Shown here piece after piece: positions 11,356 through 21,806 of a DNA stretch of 64,000 nucleotides (positions within the stretch are counted from its first letter, which is position 1; every line of letters begins with the position of its first letter). The stretch covers positions 42,995,492 through 43,059,491 of the forward strand of contig NC_079203.1 in the NCBI RefSeq assembly GCF_026745355.1. The letters run 5' to 3'. The position numbers were made by a program, and so were the translations under genes. This stretch comes from Beta vulgaris subsp. vulgaris. Its lineage: Eukaryota > Streptophyta > Magnoliopsida > Caryophyllales > Amaranthaceae. A model generated the notes under the pieces. The model saw only the letters and a program-made list of their open reading frames with translations, was not told where the DNA came from and searched no databases.

Positions 11356-11842
11356 AAGGATGAGGAGCTAGCTTATGTGGTAGAGCACTTCCCTTTGATC
11401 TCTGAGGTCAGGGGTTCGATTCTTACCCCAACATTATGTTGGAATCAGGGCCGTCTTGAAGATTTTGAGGCCCCGTTTTCTGACATGAAAATTGGGCCCC
11501 TAAATTCACATAAAATAAAGATGGAAGGACTTCTAAAGATGAAAAGTTGAAAACCTAAAGATAAATCATTGATAGATTTATTAAGGGTAGGAAATAAGGG
11601 TGATTTCTTCAAATATGAAGTAAAATTTTCAAAATAATATACTTTGGGGAATTTATAATTTTGGGAGCCCTGTGTTGTTGGGTTCTTTGCACATCCTCAG
11701 CTACCCCTCTGGTTGGGATATTTCCTTAGCATGCTTTGCATGCTTTACCAGCCAATGTGCTGGTGGTTCCTACATGGCTAGTAGCCTTGGTAGGGGTTAG
11801 CCCTTGGGCTGACTTAATTTCCTAATTAAAAAAAAATTAATA
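11356..11842 (+). mobile_element. tRNA-derived SINE
   Basis: The head has a pol III A box, TAGCTTATGTGG (11369-11380), and a B box, GGTTCGATTCT (11413-11423), about 33 bases apart. The tail is A-rich (11827-11836). The 17-bp direct repeat ATAAAATTAAGTCGAGT flanks it (11339-11355, 11843-11859). The body is interrupted at about 11446-11672 by a probable hAT-like insert with CAGGGC...GCCCTG ends, whose own duplication is not clear. Confidence 0.8.
11446..11672. mobile_element. Probable hAT-like insert in the SINE
   Basis: Starts CAGGGCCGTCTTG and ends TTTGGGAGCCCTG, an inverted CAGGGC terminus often seen on hAT elements. The sequence resumes afterwards as ordinary SINE body. I could not read a convincing 8-bp duplication. 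Confidence 0.45.
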
Positions 11843-11878
11843 ATAAAATTAAGTCGAGTTAAGTATATAAGAATAAGG

Positions 11879-13391
11879 GGATATTAATTTTGCCTTTTGT
11901 TTTAGTTTGAGTACTGAACTTTAAAGAGTTCTAGTTTGGGTGTTTAAAATGGACGTTAGTTTTGGTATTGATGTTTGCAAAGTAACCGTTATGAACAGAA
12001 AAAGGAAGGAAAAAGGTGACATGACAAACTTTTTTCTCTTTTCTTTAATTCCTCTCCCCTCTATTCTCTCTATTCCCCTACTTCAACTCCTCTTTTTCCA
12101 ATTCTCTATCTGTGTCTTCATATTCATCATGTTCATCAATTTCAGTTTTTCTCTCCTATCCTCTTTGAAAATTCGATTTTTCTTTCTCTTTTGGGGTTTA
12201 ATTTGTTCCTCTTTTTTTTCATCATTTTGGATAATAAATTGACATTTAAGCTAGTGTCTAGATTCGAATTCGTTTCTCTTTTGCATCAAACTCTTATCCA
12301 AAAATCTGTTTTTTGATTGACCCCATTGAGAAATTTGATTGAAAATCGTGGAGAAACTTTGTCGGGTTGATGAATTTTTGTGGGTTCTTCTCAAACTTCT
12401 ACCTCAGTCGCGCGTCCTCACTCCCCTCCTTCACCAGCGATTTACACCGTTTCCGACATCGTGGTTGGTTATGTTGTTCGAGCGTCGTGGCTTGTGGTTG
12501 CTCGTGCTGCTATCGCCGGCGCCAGAGTGTTGCGGTATTTTTAAAAAAAATATCCTCCCTGCCAATCTTTACAATTTTTTTATATCTGATTGAAAGTCGA
12601 AACCCTAAGGTTTCTCTCTCCTTACTTCATTTCGTTTCTTTTTCATCTTCAATTCCTTCAATTAATGACAAAAAATATCTATATTATCATCTAGATTTTC
12701 GTTTTTGTTTTTATTATAATTGTTGAATTATCATCTAATTTTGTCAGGTATCAAGATTACAGGAAAAATGGCACGAGTTTATGTTGGCAATTTGGATCCT
12801 CAAGTCACTGAATGCGAGCTCGAGGATGGATTTCGAGTTTATGGTGTTCTTCGGAGGTTTAATTTATTCTTCCTTTGTTTTTCGGTAATTTTTTAGTTGT
12901 TCTCATATTCTCATCTGAATAGCTTTTAGAAATGGTATATTTGATAATTCACCCCCTTTTGAATAATATTCTGATTTATTAAGATATTAGTATCTAAGTT
13001 TCAGCTTATATATGTGTAATTCAACCCTTTTTTAACCGGGGTTCAATCGATTATGTTGTTGTTTGATGAAAGATTGATTTTGTTTTTCTGTAAAGTTTTT
13101 GAATTGTCTTGTTTTAAAATATTGTAAACATTGGTAGGTTTTTTTTAGAGTAATTAGAGGGGAGAGAGAATAGAGGGGAAGAAATTAAAGGAGAGAAAAA
13201 AAAAGTCAAAAAGTTTGTCAAAAAGTTAAAAATTGATGTCATATCATATTTTTCCTTTTTTTGTGTGTTGATAACGGTAAGTTATCAAAGTTCGGTACCT
13301 AACTAACAGACGTCCATTTTGAGTACCCAAACTGAAACTTTTTAAAGTTCAGTCTCCAAACTGAAAGAAAAGGTAAAGTTGAGTACCCAGT
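11879..13391 (+). mobile_element. Pack-MULE-like element carrying a host gene fragment
   Basis: The outer ~200-240 bases on each side are diverged inverted repeats. The left arm (about 11893-12085) reads ...GTACTGAACTTTAAA..., TTAAAATGGACGT and CCTCTCCCCTCTATTCTCTC. The right arm (about 13150-13391) carries the same blocks inverted. Between them lie a leader with an intron and the first coding exon of an RSZ-type SR protein (12768-12856) followed by intron sequence. Long TIRs enclosing a piece of a cellular gene are the hallmark of Pack-MULEs. A 9-bp duplication could not be read with confidence, so the tips are approximate. Confidence 0.7.
12768..12856 (+). pseudogene. Captured RSZ-type SR splicing factor, first coding exon
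   Basis: Reads MARVYVGNLDP..., the start of the RRM of plant 9G8-like (RSZ21/22) SR proteins, including the RNP2 motif VYVGNL. The frame continues through ELED and FRVYGVLR and stops at a GT donor (12857-12858) that splits a codon, the place where I recall plant RSZ genes having an intron. Upstream, TTGTCAG at 12740-12746 looks like the acceptor of a leader intron. No later RRM exons, zinc knuckle or RS domain follow. Replacements at conserved positions (TECELEDG, where the family usually has TERELEDE) fit a captured fragment that is drifting. It cannot encode a splicing factor; a short peptide or a regulatory RNA is the most it could give. Confidence 0.8.
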
Positions 13392-14398
13392 TGTGTATTT
13401 AACTCAATTAAGTCAAGAAAGATCTTGTTAGATTTATATTAATTTATAGTTGTTAATAACAAATTTTTAATTTTTTTATTAGTATATAATTAAAATATTA
13501 ATAATCAATGTAGTGCATTATAGACAGAACATTTAAAAGTGTTGCATAATTATGAGACGAAAAAGTATTCTACAAAAAAGTGAGATGATACTAACTTGAT
13601 AGTAAATTTTACACTTCATAAATAATAAGATTTGCTAGATTCATTGTTGCCAAAAGAAATATTTTAGGATGGCGTCTAGTATTGTTTCTAATATTTTAGT
13701 TTTCCTTTATTTATGGAATTACTCACTTTCGTTTTCAATTTTGGCATTGATATACTACTCAATTAACTATGGTTGTATCTAGTAAACAAAGGATTTGAGA
13801 AACTAGAGGTTATGAGCCATTTTGAACGAACGACAAATTAAATCCTCCAATGCTAATGTTTGGTGAACATGAGAATTGAAAGAGTAAGTTTAGACAAAAA
13901 GAAAACTTAGAACAGTTGGTGGGTGAGCTTTCCAAAGAGGATTGAGCATGTTGAGATAACATCACAAGTAAGTTAGAATACAATAAATTATTAGTTATTT
14001 ACTGAATACTTTTGTACAAACAACTAATATAAATATCTACCAATAATCACTTAATGTAATCAACTAAAAGACTTTGAGTTCTGCTAATTATCGAACTCGA
14101 CAAATAGCTATTAATTGAGAATTTACCAAATATTAGTATAATACAAAAAATTGATACAATCAACTAGTCAAGTTGTTGTATTGTTAATAATCATAATAAG
14201 CTGATAATAGCAAGTAGTAACAACAAATATCAATAAAAATAATAGTAATAACAATAACAATCCAATTTATTATTACTCTCATTATTATTATATTATTATA
14301 AATATTTCTTGGAACTTATTTTAACTTATCTGTAAACTTATTTTCTCTTGAGTAAGTCAAAATAATTTAAACAAAATGCTACCTTAATGGAGTAATAG
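13392..14398. other. AT-rich gene-free DNA
   Basis: Low-complexity AT-rich sequence with ATT/AAT clusters near 14230-14300. No coding or RNA feature is recognised. Confidence 0.5.
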
Positions 14399-14400
14399 TA

Positions 14401-14659
14401 CTCCCTCCGTTTCATATTAATCTACACACTTTGACATTTTACACTATTCACAAATTGCACTTTGACCCTCGTTTGTGATTTATACGTGAATTAAAATATA
14501 GTCATGTGGGATCTTATTAGATTCGTATTAGTATGTATTTTATTAATATGTACTTTTTATAATTTTTACAAATACAAAATTAAAGATATATGTCCTCAAA
14601 GTTTTACATTGGCATGCGTGAAAAGTGTAAGTGTGTAGATTAAAATGAAACGGAGGGAG
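14401..14659. mobile_element. Stowaway MITE upstream of the DUF1635 gene
   Basis: CTCCCTCCGTTTCATATTAA and its inverse form the ends, with TA on both sides (14399-14400, 14660-14661). The interior carries CACACTTTGACATTTTACAC near the left end and CGTGAAAAGTGTAAGTGTGT near the right. It ends about 210 bases before the likely TATA box of the next gene. Confidence 0.92.
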
Positions 14660-14870
14660 TAGTAGCTAAATAAAGTTTAGTAGGGATGAGATAGGGCATA
14701 ATCAAAATTATAGTACAAAAGCTGGAGCAAATAGGAAAGTAGTATTTGTGTTTTTGCATGCTTTTGGCTTTTGGTATCTTTGTCCAACCAAATGTCCCAT
14801 GAATCCCAAAAGCAATCTACCCAAATATACTAAAAGCAAAAAAAGCAAATAGTGGCTACTACTCTTTCCA

Positions 14871-14876
14871 TATAAG
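14871..14876 (+). promoter_or_regulatory. Likely TATA box of the DUF1635 gene
   Basis: TATAAG within CCATATAAGGAG lies 141 bases before the start codon, in a CA-rich stretch typical of a plant core promoter and leader. This would put the transcription start near 14900. It is inferred from sequence and spacing alone. Confidence 0.45.
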
Positions 14877-15011
14877 GAGACAAACCACCCCACAATATTT
14901 CTCCATTCTATACTCATATTTCACATCCACTAACAAAAGCAGAGAAAGCAGAGATACTCACTTGCTCTGCATTCTACTCCTTCACCTCATTAACTCTAAC
15001 TAATTGCAAAA

Positions 15012-15913
15012 ATGGAGCAATGTAGCCCTTTTGGTTGGAGTTACTACAATGAAGAAGAGGTAACTAAATCCCATCTCTTTTTTTTTGGTGTTTTCTTGTC
15101 AATTCAATTGCTTTTTACTAACTTTTCTTGCTTGCCCATTTTTAGTACTACTTGAAAATTTACCAAAAATTTACTTGAATTGTTGTTTAGCAGGGAATGA
15201 TGGGTGAGATGAGGCAATACATATTACAATCAAGAATTGAATTGGAAGCCACAGTATTAGCTGCTCAAGAAGAAATTATGAAAAAAGAAGAGGAATTAAT
15301 CCACATGAAAGATCTCTTAATGATGACATTTAAGGAAAGAGATGAAGCTCAATCTAAACTTCAGAAATTAATGTTGGAAAAGCTGCTCCTCCAACAGCAA
15401 CTGCAGCAACAGCGACAGCCGCTGTTGCTGCAGCCAGTACTTCAAGAAAGTCAACAACAACAACAACCCCAACAACAACAGCAGCGGCAGCAAAAAGCTG
15501 CCGCTGCAGTATCTTTGTCTAACACTAACACAACAACTAACTGTTTTTCCTCATCATCATCTGAATGTGAAGAAAGCAGTATAATCTCTTCTCCACAAGG
15601 TGGGGTTACTAACTCCCCTACCTTGCAACAACTACCAGCATTGCCACCACAGATTGCAGCAACATTAGCAAGCAATCGCCGCCCATTGCCGGAGAAAGGC
15701 AAGCTCTTGAAGGCGGTGATGGAAGCCGGGCCACTTCTACAAACACTCCTATTAGCAGGCCCACTTCCACAATGGCAACACCCACCACCTAGACTTGACT
15801 CCATTGAAATTCCACCTGTGACCATTACTACTTCTAATTCCCCTAGGAAAAGGGTGTTAGATAATTTTGATTGTTCAATCATTTCATCTCCTAAGTACCA
15901 AAGGGTTGTTTAG
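15012..15913 (+). CDS. DUF1635 family protein, two exons
   Basis: Exon 1 is 15012-15059 (MEQCSPFGWSYYNEEE) and exon 2 runs from 15191 or 15194 to the stop at 15911-15913, giving 256 or 255 residues. The donor is GAG|GTAACT and the acceptor is the doublet TAGCAG. The N-terminal third is a charged heptad-like helix (ELEATVLAAQEEIMKKEEEL, then FKERDEAQSKLQKL), the core of plant DUF1635 proteins. A glutamine-rich tract follows (residues about 83-115), then a Ser-rich acidic linker. A conserved C-terminal block (about 181-225) contains LPEKGKLLKAVMEAGPLLQT and IPPVTI. The molecular function of the family is not established; the coiled coil and Q-rich tract suggest protein-protein contacts. The gene looks intact, and I chose the ATG that is the first in the leader after the TATA box. 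Confidence 0.9.
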
Positions 15914-17478
15914 TAGTTAGTATTGACTTTACAACTATTAGTAGTTAGATAGTAGTACTATATAGTGATGCTTGTCAAAGTTTGATGTTAGTTTTAGCAA
16001 AAAAAAAATCCATCCTTTTTTTTTCATACTAGTTAACATGTAAAGAGACACTAGTGTTGAAATGGATGGTTAGTTGGTTACCCTTTACCTTACCATCCTA
16101 TCATTTAGTTGGGTTGGTTTAGGTGCTTGTAAAATATAGTTTGTCTTAGGAAAAATTAGGAGAAACATGTCCTAACTTCTCCCTTGAAAGGGAAAGAAAG
16201 GGAGAGAGAGAAAAAAAAATGATACAAAATATCACCAAAGTCTTAAAACTACCTATATTGTATGGTGGTGATGACTTTTACCTTCTTTTTTTTATTTTTA
16301 TTTTTTCTGATTTTGGTACTGTAATGTAATGTGCTTGATTCTCCCATTCAAAGGAGATATGGGATGGGTCCAACTTGGATTTATGAACAAGATATGGCTT
16401 TTGGCTTTTTTCCTAATTCTAATCTTATGTGTATGTTTTTATGTATGTTATTATGTCAAACAAATGGTGATGTACATCATGATTTGAGTGTTGCAATGAG
16501 CAGAATCAGCAAAAAAGATTTTTAACTAATTTACTTCATACTAATGTTGTTGCTTTTCATTTGCCATTTGGTCTTTGCTTTTTTATGCATGCAATGATGC
16601 TTTTTTAAAGTAAACAAAAAAAAAATAAAATATTTAAGACTGACCAACAATAATCATGGATATATTCCTCCAACACCCTGGTGATGACTTTAAGCTAAGT
16701 TGGTCATACTCATGCATGAAGCATAACTACCATACCATCTCATGTTGGATGTCTGCCATTAAAGATGCATCTTATTAGTCCCTTCTTATTATGCATGTAA
16801 GAATAAGCATGCTAAACCACCAATGATTTTACATGTTTACTCATGTCAAAGTGTGCAAATGCAGGATTTTCTTGTCTGACTTAACAATAATATGAGAAAA
16901 AATAATTATTGTTTCAATTGTCTCCCATTTCCTAAGAACTTAATTCATTAGCCCCACTAAACCACCCCTAATGTTTTTAAGCTTAACTTGTAAACCAAGT
17001 ATCAAGTGTTGTAAAAATACTTTCGAACTTTGCCACCACTTAACAGTATCACTATCCTCTTACTCTGCTCAATGCTCAAAGTTATGTGATTAATGGCATG
17101 TCAATTAAATTATCACCAAAAAAAAAATGGCATGTTAATTATATAGTTGGAAATCATTAAAAAAAGAACCCTATCCATGTTATTTGAATTCATGTACTAA
17201 TTATGTCGTGTTTGTGACAAGAATACGTGCCAACATATAAGACTATGTCGTGTTAAGAAGTGTTGTACTTATAACAGATTATATTGTTGAAGATCTAACT
17301 CAATAATTAGAGATGAAATTAAAGTATTCGAATGAGATAGTAAAGGACAATGGTTTTCATTTCTTAAATAACCTTTCTAACTTTTAGTTCAAAAAAATTT
17401 TAAAATAAGATATTCGAATAAGATTTTCAAACAAAGAGAGACAATCTTAGACTCACTAATAACATAAGAGTTTCCAGG
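15914..17478. other. 3' flank of the DUF1635 gene and intergenic DNA
   Basis: The 3' UTR probably occupies the first few hundred bases; AATGTAATG near 16322 and AATAAAATA at 16623 are possible polyadenylation signals. Short frames here look accidental. The rest is AT-rich without repeats that I recognise. Confidence 0.45.
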
Positions 17479-17843
17479 TAGATGTGAGCATGGATCGGCA
17501 TGCGGACCAGCATGGCCTAAGCCCACTTGAGGCTTAGTACGACTCGTTGTTTGCTACGCGTGGCTGCCACGATTAAGAAATTTTATTTAAGGCTCGGCCC
17601 GACACGAGCCTGTCTATATGTCCCACTGGCTGAATGCCCCTTCTCTTTATTTTTTTAGTCTAAAACTACTAAATATTTTAAAAAAAACAACATAAAACAC
17701 GGGCTAGGCCCGCAAGAAGTGGACCCGGACGAGCCATGTACATAATCTAGAAATTTGAGGCCCGACAGTCATGGGTTCGGAGCAGGCTCGTCATTTCCCC
17801 AAGCCCGCAGGCCGAGCCTGTGAACAGGCCCGACCTATGCCTA
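17479..17843. mobile_element. hAT-like element with GGCCCG repeats, diverged
   Basis: The left end TAGATGTGAGCATGGATCGG matches the inverted right end TAGGCATAGGTCGGGCC with gaps. The interior has several inverted GGCCCG/CGGGCC blocks and an AT-rich centre, the same architecture as 5986-6306. No clear 8-bp duplication remains. Confidence 0.5.
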
Positions 17844-18951
17844 GGTCTCTTTCTAGGTATCAGGTATGGGTGCTTGAACTCTATAACAAGGAGCCCAAAT
17901 CCCAACTCGATAGAAGTCCGACCCTTAAGAATTAGTATAAGACGGTAAGGAATACCCACCCCGTGGCCCAAAGAGCCTTGACTAGATTATCTAATTAAAA
18001 TTAACCTTCCACATAATAAGAATCAAATACCATTAAACTAAAAGAAAAATTGAAACCAACATAAAAATAGCATCACCTTGCAACATATTATACTTTAGAA
18101 CTACGCCTCACAAAGGAATTATTATATGAAAACATATCTCTACTAGTTGTGAAGTTCATCAGTAAGCTACTTTTGAAGTACTTGATGCATTCGATGCAAT
18201 TTGCCTTAGAAGTTTAGAACACACTCCTAAGACACTAAGATAAGAGATACATCCAATAAAATATTATCAAAGTAGATACTCATTAATTTTAAAGCATAAG
18301 CAGGCATACTTATTTGTAATAACTAAAAGGAAATTATATCGTATTAATACTATATATTATCTCAGTAGATATTATTGGATGCGTATATTTGTGGTCCAAT
18401 AATTAACCATTAAATAAATAATCAACCACTAAAATTTTAAGTAACCACTAAAAATCAAGTGATCAACAAAAAGGAAGAAAAAAAAAAGAGTGTGTCATTG
18501 TCATACACTCATACTCCAACAAACCCCACGGATTGAAATTATCTAATTTAAAGTTTTAAACCAAACGTGTAGGGTAATTTGGCGCCAAATTTGTGCCATA
18601 TCTTTATTCTATGAAAAATTACGTAGGGTTGTGAAAAAAAATGATAATAATGATTGATTATGTAGAAATGAGAGAGACCCCATTGTACATGAAAAATCTT
18701 ATAAAGGGGGGGAAGTTGCTTTCGTTGAACGGTGTGGCATATATGATGATGCGGTGCACATGCAAAAGAGAAAAAAAAACAGTTCCACCTAAAACTTCCA
18801 AAATGTCCCACAAACAAAGTGTAGGATTTATTGACCCATTTGGCGGACTAGCCAAAGAGATTTTTCTTCCCGCCCTAGGAACCGAGTGAGAGTGCGACTA
18901 CTCCCTCCATTTGTAACTACACAAATCCTTAGATGTTGTCACATCGTGTTT
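17844..18951. other. AT-rich gene-free DNA
   Basis: Contains only short spurious frames. An isolated Stowaway-like end, CTCCCTCCATTTG, lies at 18901; its partner end is not visible, and the hAT element begins 59 bases later. Confidence 0.45.
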
Positions 18952-18959
18952 ATGGTGAG

Positions 18960-19604
18960 TAGGAATGGGAACGGGTCGGACTTGAACCAGATTATGTATC
19001 ATCCGACTCTGACCCTACAGAAAGTCGGATTTTAAATCTGAGTCCGACTCCGACCCGACACCCGACTATGAAAATCTGAATCCGACCCGACTTAAAATTC
19101 GAACACCCGACTCCGAGATCCGACCCGACTTAAAATCCGGACATCTGACTTAAAATCCGAACATCCGACTCCGAACTTGGTCCGACTTAATTTTCTTCCA
19201 ATTTTTTATAATAGAATAGTCTTCTATAATACAATAATTTAATCATTACAATTTATTCTGATCATCATATGGAAATCTTATATAGTACAAATAATCTAAA
19301 TATTACTATTATTTTTAACAATCATTTTTTCTATGGGAAAATCCTATATAATACAATTGGTTGAAATCGAAGTCAGATTTATACATAAATAATACATTAC
19401 ATAAATAAGAAAAAAAGATTGATTGACTCAAAGTCGGAGTCGGATTCGGATTATTTTATGAGATCGACCCGACCCTCCTCCGACTCGGAGTCGGATTTTT
19501 TAAAGGAGTCGGAGTCAGATTACTTTTTTGTCGGAGTCGACTCAGATTTTTTCTTTCGGATCGGAGCGGACTAGGGTCAGATTCGGACTGGATTGCCATC
19601 CCTA
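18960..19604. mobile_element. Non-autonomous hAT-type element, copy 2
   Basis: Same termini and TCCGAC/GTCGGA interior as 293-816, but about 120 bases longer in the AT-rich middle. Flanks ATGGTGAG (18952-18959) and ATGGTAAG (19605-19612) are an 8-bp duplication with one change. Confidence 0.85.
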
Positions 19605-19612
19605 ATGGTAAG

Positions 19613-20193
19613 ATGTGTTTGCACTAAGGCGCTATTCTTTTAAAATGAACTAGCCTTACATGCACGTCGATGCGTGCGATAGCGTGTGATAGCATATGGA
19701 GTAGAAAATGAAATTAATTGAAAAGAAAAACTGTTTTTACATTTTGTTTTCTCAAAAAACTGATGTTTAGTTTAAATGTCCTACTTTCCCCCCCCCCCCC
19801 CCCCCCCTTTTCATTCAAATTGAAACAGTTAGTTATCTCCCTATTTTTTTCTTTTATTCCTTTTTCTATTTTTTGGTGTCCCCCATGTGTTGCCTTATAT
19901 AATAGAGATTAATAAAAGTTCGGTTCAATTTTGACAAAGTTAGTTTAGTTTCGTTAAAAATAAATTTAGTTTAATTCATTTCAGACAAATTAAATTTAAT
20001 TTAATTCGTTTCGGACAAATTTAGTTTAATTCATTTCAGACAAATTAAATTTAATTTAATTCGTTTCGGACAAATTTAGTTTAATTCATTTCAGACAAAC
20101 TTCTCTTAGAGTTGTAGTTCAATTAAGTCTAGTTTCGTTCCGTTCCTTTCATTTCATTTCAGCTTAATTCAGTTAGGTCAGTCCAAAAGAATC
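19613..20193. repeat. Tourist-like remnant with poly-C tract and 55-bp tandem repeat
   Basis: The stretch starts near GGCGCTATTCTTTT and ends with GTCCAAAAGAATCATA, resembling the ends of the TTGGACT MITEs. Inside are a C homopolymer of about 17-18 bases (19790-19807) and a 55-bp unit (TTTAGTTTAATTCATTTCAG...) in about 2.5 tandem copies, 19961-20100. The CACTA element was inserted at its right edge. Confidence 0.55.
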
Positions 20194-20214
20194 ATACACT
20201 AGGGAAAAAAAACA

Positions 20215-20302
20215 GAAGGGCCGCGCAAGAAGGGCTGCACTTTTGATAAAAGCGCAGCCCTATTGTTGAAGGGCTGCACTTTTGTAAAAAGCGCAGCCCT
20301 AC
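20215..20302. repeat. CACTA left subterminal palindromes
   Basis: Two hairpin-forming units of the form GGGCTGCACTTTT...AAAAGCGCAGCCC follow the left terminus. They share the motif with the right-end array at 30620-30985. Confidence 0.85.
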
Positions 20303-21193
20303 AAATAGAACTGCCTTTTTTAAACTAGCGCACCTACTAGCTGTTTTTTTTTTTTCGATATTTTCTATGCGCGCCCTATAGTCCTTCCCACTTTCCCTCT
20401 TTCTTTCACCCTTCAACATTTTCGTGCGAAAAACCGACACACCACCACCACCTTGCGAGCCCTAATTCGACACACCACCACCACCCATTTTGCGCGACCA
20501 CCACTACCACCACCACCACCACTGCCGCCCACAACATTTCTTCTCTTCTCATTTCTTCTCCACCACAACATTTCTTCTCTTCTCATTTCTTCTCCACCAC
20601 ATTGTGGTTCGGCCACCACCTTGCGCGCCACCCACATTGCGCCGCCCACAACATTTCTTCTCTTCCTATCTCTTCTCTTCTCCACCATCACCACTACCCT
20701 TCTCTTCTCTTCTCTTCTCATTTCTTCTCCACCATTTGAGTGGTTAATTAGGTATGAATTAATTTTGTTTTTAAGTTACTTTTGTTTTTCTTAATTGAAT
20801 TAAATGATTAATGTGCAATGTGGGTTTTGTCAATTGTAGGAAGAAGAGGCTAAGGAAGGCAAATAAATCCCAAGTAGCTCTTTTCTCTTCATTGCTCGTC
20901 GTTGGTGTTAAGAGGTAACTAATAGATAGTTTAACATGTAGACAAAGTTGATAATTTATTGAATGTATATGTATTTTTTATAATGTATATATATATTATT
21001 TGTTGATATAAGATTGTATGAAAACGCAATGTGATTTAGCTATATATATGAAATCTACAAGTTGTTTGAATCATCATCATATATGCCTCGATACCCGTTC
21101 AAGACTTACTCATTAGGAGTAAGTCTTGAATAGTCCCCGGTTTGGGACTGTTCTTGTACGTTTGATCTCACTTAGGTGGTGAATGTGCGTCTT

Positions 21194-21333
21194 CTTTTCA
21201 ATTCTGAGGAAAATCTTGGCTTATCGTTTCGCTACATTGTTCTCTGGGTACATATGTAGATAAGCAATTATCTACATTGTGTACTTGGAGAACTGTAGGG
21301 AAATGCTGCCGGATTTTCCTTAGAATTGAAAAG
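21194..21333 (+). other. 140-nt precursor-like hairpin in the CACTA leader intron
   Basis: The two arms pair almost end to end. Bases 21194-21216 pair with 21311-21333 continuously (two G-U pairs), then come several short loops, then a mostly paired middle, and finally an 8-bp perfect stem (21256-21263 with 21268-21275) closed by GCAA. That is about 60 base pairs in all. The shape and size fit a plant miRNA or siRNA precursor, but a small MITE would look the same; no duplication was seen at its edges. Confidence 0.6.
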
Positions 21334-21343
21334 TTAGCATATA

Positions 21344-21600
21344 CTTCCTCCGTTTCTTTTTACTTGCAACGGTTTGACTTTTACACTATTCACCAACTCT
21401 ACTTAATTTATATTTGGTGATTTATAATTAAGGAAAAACATATTCATGTGGGATCTTGTTAGATTTGTCTGAATGTATATATTTCGAATATATACTTTTT
21501 ATAATTTTTATTTATCGGTAGCTAAAGTTATTGATGGTTGAAATTATGCATTGGCAAGCGTGAAAGTCAAACTGTTGCAAGTAAAAAGAAACAGAGGAAG
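21344..21600. mobile_element. Stowaway MITE nested in the CACTA element
   Basis: CTTCCTCCGTTTC and GAAACAGAGGAAG ends with TA flanks (21342-21343, 21601-21602). The interior contains TTTGACTTTTACACTATTCACCAA, shortened here, as in the element at 14401-14659. It lies directly after the hairpin. Confidence 0.9.
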
Positions 21601-21806
21601 TATTCACTAGTGAGATTAGACGTCCAAGATGGGTTAGGTTGGAGTGATAAGGATCTTTGACTGCATGCATACAATTGAACATGTGACTATCTTAGCTTGT
21701 TGTATACGTGTGTGATTTGAATATGTGAGTGTGTGTACTTTAATAATGATTGATGCATTATAATGAATGTTGTGTTTAATTATTAGAGGTGGTCTTCTTG
21801 AATGAG

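Larger units (their letters stand above)
20411..21785 (+). other. CACTA leader region of the transposase gene
   Basis: A CT/CAC-rich leader (20430-20740) contains four near-repeats of a TTCTTCTCTTCTCATTTCTTC phrase. Possible splice sites place a small leader exon at about 20840-20915 between a donor at 20751 and a donor at 20916. The following intron would run to the acceptor TTATTAG at 21780-21786, just before the transposase start. That intron holds the 140-nt hairpin (21194-21333), a perfect 14-bp palindrome (21098-21130) and a Stowaway (21344-21600). The splice calls come from consensus only. Confidence 0.5.

Noticed and set aside
11356..11430. Functional tRNA gene
   Set aside because: A and B boxes are present, but there is no complete cloverleaf; the flanking 17-bp duplication and A-rich tail show it is a SINE head.
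15451..15882. 143-residue minus-strand frame with Cys clusters
   Set aside because: It is antisense to the DUF1635 coding exon; the Cys runs mirror the CAA/CAG glutamine codons.
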